NCBI GenBank assembly: GCA_047967505.1
Contig: CM106538.1
Length of the DNA: 64,000 bases
Direction: 5' to 3' (one strand)
DNA from: Dipteris shenzhenensis
Lineage: Eukaryota; Polypodiophyta; Polypodiopsida; Gleicheniales
The translations under genes were made by a program, and so were the position numbers. The notes beneath the pieces are model-generated. The model was not told where the DNA came from. It saw nothing but the letters and a program-made list of their open reading frames with translations, and made no database searches. Positions within the stretch are counted from its first letter, which is position 1; each line of letters opens with the position of its first letter. Below, piece after piece: positions 56,681 to 64,000 of this stretch.

Positions 56681-57320
56681 CAAAAGAGAATTCATAAACT
56701 TAACAAATTATGTGGTTGAGAAGATAGGGGTTGAAAAACCATGTGGATGTGAAATGAGAGGACCTCCAAAAAGAAACGGCCCAAACCCATGACAAATATG
56801 ATTCATGGCAATGACTCACATCACCCATAGTTTCAAAGAGTAAGTCAAGCAAGTCAGAAAGGTCTTCTTTGTCAGGTGGGGTGGGATCTCATGTTTCAAT
56901 TACAAGTGAAGAATGATTGTGTGATGGAGGAATTTGATGTCATCAAACAAAGTGGGTGATCCACCGCACAAACCCTAGTAGCCAAACTAGGTGCCAAGGG
57001 TGCATAGAGGATAGGTGGTAAGTGTCACAAGTTGATAGACTTTAAAGGGAGGTCTAGAATGTCTGATGTCCCTGCCCCTAGATTTTATGAAAGGATAAAC
57101 ACTCCAATTGATGTGGGCACTATCACATGTGGGTAGAGAATGAGTGTTGGCATCACTAACTTTTTGGCTTTTCCTCTATTTTTTAAAAATTTTACTACAA
57201 ATTTGCAATGTATCAAGTAGCCATGTGGGCTATGAGGGCTAAAGGTTGACCATATGTTTTGGATGAAATTTTAGGAAATAAGTGCAACTTATAAGAAATA
57301 TGCGACGTGCTATGTACTTA
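56681..57320. other. Spacer, nothing identified
   Basis: No recognisable coding family. It contains a few Lys/Met-rich broken frames continuing from the transposase-like relic. Confidence 0.3.
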
Positions 57321-57322
57321 CT

Positions 57323-58540
57323 TTGCACTTGGGTGTTTTTGGGATTATGTGGTGTGCAAAATCAACGATATGTTTTGTTTTGAAATACTTAAAAGATGTC
57401 CTTCCTAGTTTGATGGTTGCCATTGTGTGGCTTTATGCTCGATGTTTGATCCTGATTGATTTGATTAGAGGATTGACTTCTAAAAGCACATTATATGCTG
57501 CTTTTCAAATGGTGCCTTCAATTCAAAATGTGATAGAGCTTCCTAGCTTTCCACCAGCAAATGCAAGTATGAGGACAAAAGCAATGGGACTTAAATTTGA
57601 TGTACATGTTTAGAGTGAGGTGATGACAAGTCGTATTTCGGCAATTGATTGTGTCATGAGATTAAGGAGGTGTGCAGGTCATTTGGTGTGCAACAATAAG
57701 CTAGTTGATCGATCTAGTGTGAAATGATCGTCAATGCAAGGGTCATCTTTTGAAGGTGGTTGATAATGGCTAGCATACATAAGATTTTGAAACTTTGCAA
57801 TGTTTCCATTTTGAAGAAGTCAACATTGCATATCATCTTGCCCATGTAAGATGTACATTTATTATCCAAATGACGGAGATGAAAGAAAGGTAATAAGATG
57901 CATGATTCATATTGGATATCATTTACATTTTGTTGCAAAGGGAACATACAAAAAGGTGCTAGATGAGTTGAAATCTAAAAGTTTTGGGTAGATGAGATCC
58001 AAATATACATAGAAAAGAATAACCAAAGATATTATACTAGAGGCAGTCATTTCTAGCAATGGCATTCCTAGTATTGAATGAATGAGTGAGGTAGAACTTA
58101 ACATGTTATTGGCAAAGGTTTCTCCCTTGTTGGACACAAAGAGGTAAAACACTTTCTCCCACTAATGATTGTGGTTTAACTCCAAAGTACTATATTTTTT
58201 AAGTAAAGCGATATTTTTTTGTAGGATTTCCAAGTGGAAGAAGTAGGATGCTAAAGGCATGGAAAGTGGCTTTGACAAAATTATGTAGGTAAAGATAAAG
58301 AGAAAACATGGTTTGAAGACAATTCACGTTATCTTCTTTCAATAGGTGCCCTGTGTTTAAGATGTAAACCCAAAGTCCAGCATTTGGTGTTTCATGAGTG
58401 ATCAAGATGCAACCTGGAGGCAAACTTGAGAGTTTTTGGGTTTGTTTTTATTTTGCGAAAAGGGAAACAATGGCATGTCATATTTACAATCTTTTATTTA
58501 GGAACTTGAAACCATAGCTACATGTAATTATAAGGTTGAA
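57323..58540 (+). pseudogene. Family X (zinc-cluster/MULE-like) copy C
   Basis: The plus strand reads LIDLIRGLTSKSTLYAAFQM, ELPSFPPANASMRTKAMGLK, a stop, then CAGHLVCNNKLVDRSS, later HCISSCPCKMYIYYPNDGDE and RKVIRCMIHIGYHLHFVAKG, KVLDELKSKSFG, and KDIILEAVISSNGIPSIE. It provides the empty site (GTATG, 57,567) for the copia insertion in copy A. From 57,950 it aligns with 55,310-55,960. Stops throughout. Confidence 0.55.
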
Positions 58541-59550
58541 GATATTGAGGGTCAAGTGAATTTTTTGGAACTCCATCTTCAAAAATAGATTTATGTTGGC
58601 AACAGAACTGCCTCTCCCTGTGGACTGCCCCCCCTGCCCACTCCCATCTCTCTTCCCATCCATCTCGCTGTGGTGGACAGCAGCAGTGCCACGCATCAGG
58701 TGTTAGCTCATGATTGGGGGCAAGGTGAGCTCGCAACTCCCCCTCTAGTGCCGCTTTCCATCATAGATCCCAGGCTAGGTTCTTCTCGCCAGCTCGTAGC
58801 CACAGCTCCCAGGCTGTGGCCTATCTACTCGCCAGCTTGCCTCCAAGGGTTGGCTTCTGCTCTTACTCTATGACTCACTCCAAGCCAATAGCACCATGTC
58901 AAGCTGCTCGTCTTCATCAATTCAACCAACAGTTTTGTAGTTTTTTTAGAGTGGTACTTCATCTCATGATCACCTTACTTTAGCCTCTTTCTTTGGGAAT
59001 AGCGAAGTGAACAAGGAGCGAATCTACAGCCAGTCCCATCAGTCCTTGAAGGTGGACAGCAGCTCCTTCGTTTATTTATCTCTCATCCCATATGTTTTCA
59101 AAGGTGGACTCGGCTCCCTGAGAACTAAACCTCTGGGTCCCTTATATAGACTCAGGCCAAACTCAGGCCCCAAGCGCCAAAAATAGCGAAGACCTCTAAC
59201 TGGTTCGTACCCTTACCACTCAACCCGAGAATCAAGCCTGCCTAGCTCTAAGCGTCCCCAGGCTACCTGAGCTAGTCTAGTGTACCCAGTACATGTCGGA
59301 TACCAATCCGTGCACATGACAAAAACCCTGAAAAAATCTCGTTCTAGATAGCTGTAGCAAGCAAGCACATTTGATCTTTCCATGACGTGGACAATGGCAA
59401 ATGGCATTCTCTACATAGCGATTTTGTATGCACAAACACTCCAAAGCAAAAAACGTGCACAGGGTGGTAGCATGCAGGCCATCGGAGGATACATCAGCAA
59501 TCATCTATAATGAAAGTATGGCAAACCATGCATTTCGGACCCTACTGCAT
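58541..59550. other. Spacer of mixed composition
   Basis: The segment 58,590-58,880 is more GC-rich and CT-rich with short open frames on both strands. No family recognised. The remainder shows nothing. Confidence 0.3.
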
Positions 59551-59559
59551 AGCAGAATA

Positions 59560-60600
59560 GGCATCCGATTCAACTATCGCGGTCATCAATACCACAGTCT
59601 TACTCTGTACATGACAAAGTTGCTTCTTGATTCCTTACTCCCTCTTCCTAAAGCTCCGGATGTTCTCCTTCATGTCCTCCACTTTTTGCTCACTCTGTGC
59701 AATAGCTTTATCTGAATCCCTCAACATTTGTTGAACCTACGTAAATTCTTGAAAAACATCTTCATGGGCGGTTTCCAAGACTTCCACTCTAGTTTGAAAA
59801 TCTTGCAGGATGACGAATGCTTTTCATAACTATCAAAAGCCATAGCAAGCTTGTGCAAACATCTGTCGTGATCTTGCAGGGTATTGTAGCTTGCTCTTTG
59901 GACTTCCAACAGTGTTTCAAAAAAAAAACCCTCACCGTGGCTGCTACAAATTGCTCCACCACGGTGGCTAAAACTTGTTGCACCATGATGGCAGGAACTT
60001 GCTCTGCCGTGGCTGCTCTCTGCATCCTTCCTGGCCTGGGGAGCTACCTCATTATCTTCTTCACCTTGGCTGCTCTCTGCCCCATCCTTCCTGGCCTCGA
60101 AGCTCTCTCGCAGTTTTGCATCACCTTTCTGATTTTGCATTCTCCCTTTTCAGCTCCTTCATCATCTAGTCTTTTTCAATGTTCAATGCATTCTGCATGT
60201 TACAAAGCCGTTTGTAAAGACCCTCCTTTTTAGCTCTCTAATCTTCAAGGTCCTTTTGCATCTTTTCTAGATCCTTGTCTGCCATGTCCCCGTCATTTCT
60301 CACTTCTTCGAGTCTATCTCAGAACTCCTTCATGCACTTCTCTGCTTCTTCTCTTCTATGCCTTTCCATGTCGATCAATTTTGTAGTGACATCAGCTTGC
60401 TCTTGTGCTTGCAAGGCCCTCGCTTGTGCCTCCTCTACCTTGGCTTCTGCACCTTTCCTGAGACTTTTCTCAAGTTGCACTACCTTTGCTGCATCGGTGG
60501 CTCTCTCTTGTAGAAAAGTCACCTTCTGAGACATCTGCTTCTCATATTGCTCAAAAATTCCCTTTGAGGGTATCATACTTTGCACATGCATTAATACAAT
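59560..60600 (-). pseudogene. Coiled-coil protein, broken
   Basis: The minus strand from 60,591 encodes long heptad-like helices: MSQKVTFLQERATDAAKVVQ, KVEEAQARALQAQEQADVTT and DMERHRREEAEKCMKEF. The same frame continues as DRLEEVRNDGDMADKDLEKM, RAKKEGLYKRLCNMQNAL and MMKELKRENAK, each preceded by a stop. After frame changes it continues with VQRASYNTLQDHDRCLHKLA and FQTRVEVLETAHEDVFQEF. Two of the stops (TAG) sit where CAG (Gln) fits the coiled coil, and one TGA fits CGA. No family assignable. Confidence 0.55.
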
Positions 60601-61990
60601 CTATGTTGAGGTGCCGTTGAGGTGCATGCAAAATATTGTGCCCATGGAATATGCTTCAGATGGTCAAATGTGCCACAAACTCCGTTTTTCACCAATTGTT
60701 ATGCACAACTGCGCTAAAAAATAGTATATAAGGTGTAAATTAGAATTCTCTCATACTTGATCAGCACAATGATTTACACATGTTGTAATATAACCTAATT
60801 GGAGGTGCATTGTGCCCATCGGATATGCTTTGGATGGTCAAACGTGCCACAAACTCCATTTTTTACCAAGTGTTATGCACAACTGCTACAAAATAGTATT
60901 TAAGGTGTGTTATTCAAATGCACTCATACCCAATGGGCATGATACTTTGCACGCTCATCAATACAAACTATGTTGAGGTGCATGCAAAATATCATGCCCA
61001 TAGGATATGCTTTGGATGGTCAAACATGTCACAAACTTCATTTTTCACCAAGTGTTAAGCACAACTGCCAAAAAATAGTATTTGAGGTGTATTATTCAAA
61101 TGCACTCATACCCGATGGACACGATTCTTTGCACACATGGTAATATAACCTCATTCAAGACACATGAAAAATAGTGTCCATCGAATATGCTTTGGATGGT
61201 CAAACACACCGCAAACCGCATTTTTCACCGTGTTATGCACAATAGCTAAAGAATAGTATCTGAGGTGTGTTATTCATATGCAATTGTATCCAACATGCAC
61301 GTCAATCCAATCTATATTGAGGTGCATGAAAAGTATCATGCCCATCATATATGCTTTGGATGATCAAAGTCACCACAAATCCCTTTTTTCATCAAGGATT
61401 ATGCACAACCTCCAAAAAATAGTATTTAAGAGGTGTGATTGAACGCGCAAATACCGGATGGGCACAATACTATGCACTTGTATCAATCCAACATATTTTG
61501 AGTCCTGTGAAAAGTATCATGCCCATCGGATATGCTTTGATGGTTAAACTCCCCACCACAAACCCCATTTTTCACCAAGTGTCATGCACAACCTCTAAAA
61601 AACACGCCTTGAGCTTTGTTATTCGAATGCACACATACTTGATGAACACGATACTATGTGTAGGCATCAATACATCATATTTTGAGGCATGTGCAAATTA
61701 TCATGCCCATTAGATATGCTTTGGATTGTCAATATTGCCATAAACCTTGTTTTCCACCAAGTAATATGCACAATCATCAAAAGAAACTATCCAAGGTGTG
61801 TCATTAGAATGCGCTCATACTTGATGGACATGATACTTTACACACATGTGAATCCAGCCTATATTGAGGTGTGTGCAAAGTATCATGCCCATCAAATATG
61901 CTTTGGATGGTCAAACTCGCCACAAACACTGTTATGATATTTTAGGTGTGTCATTTGAATGTGCTCATACTTGATGGGCACGATACTTTG
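60601..61990. repeat. Satellite-like tandem array, about 180-bp unit, 8 copies
   Basis: Each unit has a version of GGATATGCTTTGGATGGTCA followed by CACAAACTCCATTTTTCACC, then AAATAGTATTTAAGGTGTG and CTCATACCCGATGGGCACGA. The ATGC word of the first block lies at 60,651, 60,825, 61,007, 61,187, 61,351, 61,532, 61,716 and 61,898. The spacings are 174, 182, 180, 164, 181, 184 and 182 bp. Units are diverged by point changes and small indels. Confidence 0.92.
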
Positions 61991-63080
61991 CACATGTTTT
62001 CTATAAGCTCAAATTTGAAAATTTTAAACATATAGATGACTCAAGATGGCTTATTTTGATCTATTTGGTACTTGGAGGGCTAAATTTGGGTCTCATATGA
62101 GGAAGTTATGTTAATTTTTAGGTTGACAAAAAAAACTTATTAGAAATTTCTCCTCTTTCGCCACCGTAAAGGAAAATTTCAAATTTGAGCTAGCAGTCAT
62201 GGCCATTGGATTGAGAAGGACCATCAAGAGACTAAATTAAAAGTCCACCACGATTGTTGATCATAGAAGATCTGATGACTCACATTCGATGGTGCGCGCA
62301 ACATCAATGGGCAGCAATGGCGGTGGTTGGATTTGGGCCATTAGATCCTATCAAGATCTAATGAAGGAGGTTGACTGGAACTCTAGCCATTATGAGATCA
62401 ACCGCTCCAATTGGGCACCAACCGTGAGCCCAATTGGATTGCAAGCTAAACCCACCATTCCAAGTGGGCGACAGTTGTGGGCCGTCGGGTCTTCCATCCC
62501 ATCTCTCACGTGGCATGGTGGGTAGCTTTGGCCATTATCACCTCCATTTTCTACCATTGGATCCAATTTCTCATCCTATGGACCTAATAACGCAATTGTC
62601 GCGCATCATAGGATTTCCTACGCATTCAAGGCTCTCCAAAGCATGGTAAATGCACACCATAGGATCATGATCACACATCCAATGGCCATAAGAGGCGAAT
62701 TATTAGACACCATTGGATTGGAGCCCTCGAAATTGCCAAAGCATGTATGAATTCCCTTTAAGAGCAACCAAAATCCCTCCAAAATCCGTCTTTACCATGA
62801 GCGCTTTATCCAGAAGTAAGCAATTAATTCATTTTCCTAATCTCTCCCTTATGAGGCCCTTTTTTAGCTCAAAACTCCCATAATGAATTTTCCCAATAAG
62901 ATGTGAATTCCAAAAATACCTTGGACTCCTCTTTTATACATATGCTTTCCTTACTGAACCACCTCCGAGTCTCGCCTATTCAAAGGTTCAGCTAGTGGCA
63001 CTCTTGCACAGGCTCTTTCTTTCCTCCTCCTTTCCTCCTCCTCTCCTCATGGACGCTTTCCTTCCTTCTATCTTTCTTGC
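61991..63080. other. Spacer, no gene identified
   Basis: Short open frames only. It contains repeated words around GCCATTGGAT and CATAGGAT (62,200-62,710) without clear periodicity. A CT-rich stretch builds up from 62,990. Confidence 0.35.
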
Positions 63081-63081
63081 T

Positions 63082-63085
63082 TCAC

Positions 63086-63126
<41 letters not shown>

Positions 63127-63128
63127 TG
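63082..63128. repeat. (CT)n microsatellite
   Basis: The run of CT dinucleotides is interrupted by G and T, immediately before the LINE coding sequence. Confidence 0.92.
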
Positions 63129-64000
63129 GCATAAAGGGATAAGCATAAATGCCTTCATTCACGATGCAGACATCATCCTTTTAGGAGAAACTTGGGAAAG
63201 TGAAACATGCAGGATCCCAGAGATACCGGGATATGTGGTGCACTCAATATACCAACGGCAAGTGGGGAAAAGAGGGCAAGGAGGTGTTGCACGCATGATA
63301 CAGGAACACATGGCAGAAAAAGTCAGCCTTCATAAAGTGGACAAATACAAAAGATACATGTGGCTGAAGAAAAGAAAATATATTTTGGAAAGAGAGAAAT
63401 CTGATTTGGTCACTTTCATCAAAAATCCAAGAAAGGGCTGGAAACAAGTGAAAGGTAGACGGAAACAGGTCATAGGGGATATATCAGAGGCAACCATGCT
63501 TAATTATGTTACCAAGTTGTACAATCATGCACTTGCTACTGAAATGGGGAAGGAGGATCTATCGGTCACATGCACTAGTCCTTTCACCTTCGAAGACATT
63601 GAAGTTGGACTAAAGAAGATGGCTAATGGCAAAGCATCAGATCACATGAAGATACAGGCAGAATTTGTGAAATGGACAGGAGACCGAGCAAGAACATGGC
63701 TCTCACACATCCTAACACATGCTCTACACCATGGTTTTCCTCAGGAATGGCAAGAAAACTGGGTCCAGCCTTTACACAAAGGTGGAGACAAAAATTCAGT
63801 CACAAATTACAGAACTATAATGGTCAGCTCTACATTGGCCAAGCTCTTCAGTACAGTGCTTGAAATGAAAATCAACTCATGGGCAAAAGAGGCACATAAA
63901 AGAGCCACCGGACAGGCAGGCTTTCGCAAGGAGCACAGGACAGCCGACCACCTTATTACCTTAAGGGTCCTCATGGTGGATGAATGCAGACTGAGAGGAC
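63129..64000 (+). CDS. LINE (non-LTR) retrotransposon ORF2, partial, endonuclease mostly deleted
   Basis: One frame is open from about 63,128 to the window edge, about 290 residues. It starts inside an EEP endonuclease (SINAFIHDADIILLGETWES, IPGYVVHSIYQRQ, GQGGVARMI). After KYKRYMWLK it jumps to KRKYILEREKSDLV and FIKNPRKGWKQVKGRRKQV, which belongs before the RT, so most of the endonuclease is missing in frame. RT blocks: DIEVGLKKMANGKASDHMKI, GFPQEWQENWVQPLHKGGDK, SVTNYRTIMVSSTLAKLFST and RATGQAGFRKEHRTADHLI. The catalytic YADD lies beyond the window. No stops are seen, so this copy is younger than the other LINEs here. The RT text differs from the 28.4-kb LINE, so it is a different clade. 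Confidence 0.85.

Noticed and set aside
60275-60529. Plus-strand Ser/Ala/Cys-rich open frame
   Set aside because: It is the antisense of the coiled-coil coding sequence, which has the better heptad pattern.
60601-61990. CRISPR-like array
   Set aside because: Whole units repeat with no unique spacers, the period is about 180 bp, and the genome is eukaryotic; it is a satellite.

Overview
This window is nuclear DNA from a land plant, most likely a fern or another early-diverging vascular lineage. The evidence is one long PLS-type pentatricopeptide-repeat (PPR) gene, plant-type Ty1/copia and LINE retroelements, a SufB pseudogene, nepenthesin-type protease fragments, AT-rich sequence and very few genes. 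I cannot name the species. Only the PPR gene (4919-7501, minus) looks close to intact. Almost everything else is mobile DNA or relics, most with stops and frameshifts.

Layout: 1-4918 holds nothing I can identify. The PPR gene follows. From 8.3 to 15.6 kb (minus) lies a decayed Helitron-like element of the Helentron/HLE2 type, with a Rep nuclease, a Pif1-type helicase and a C-terminal EEP endonuclease. It also has an OTU-like domain and a separate upstream gene that resembles replication protein A (RPA). A 1.3-kb piece inside it (about 9.70-10.99 kb) is inverted. A broken protein-kinase gene lies upstream at 16.4-17.7 kb, followed by a 2-kb AT-rich degenerate repeat field. A SufB pseudogene is at 20.7-21.4 kb. 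The stretch 21.9-28.4 kb is gene-poor with microsatellites. A LINE reverse transcriptase with a zf-RVT-like end is at 28.4-30.85 kb. A second, more complete Helentron-like element runs from 31.5 to 39.15 kb (plus), again with an RPA-like gene followed by Rep/helicase/endonuclease.

From 39 to 58.5 kb the DNA is a mosaic. It contains two related nepenthesin-like protease pseudogenes and several copies, in both orientations, of an uncharacterised zinc-cluster/MULE-like transposase family. A 5.0-kb Ty1/copia element with a matching 5-bp target duplication sits inside one of those copies. There are also copia gag and LINE fragments and short tandem repeats. After 58.5 kb come a broken coiled-coil gene, an approximately 180-bp satellite array with 8 units, and a LINE whose reading frame is open to the window edge.

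The most interesting content is the pair of Helentron-like elements. Both carry an RPA-like gene upstream of the Rep/helicase/endonuclease gene, with an intron at the same place and phase. Shared gene order and intron position argue that the RPA-like gene belongs to the element and is not a chance neighbour.
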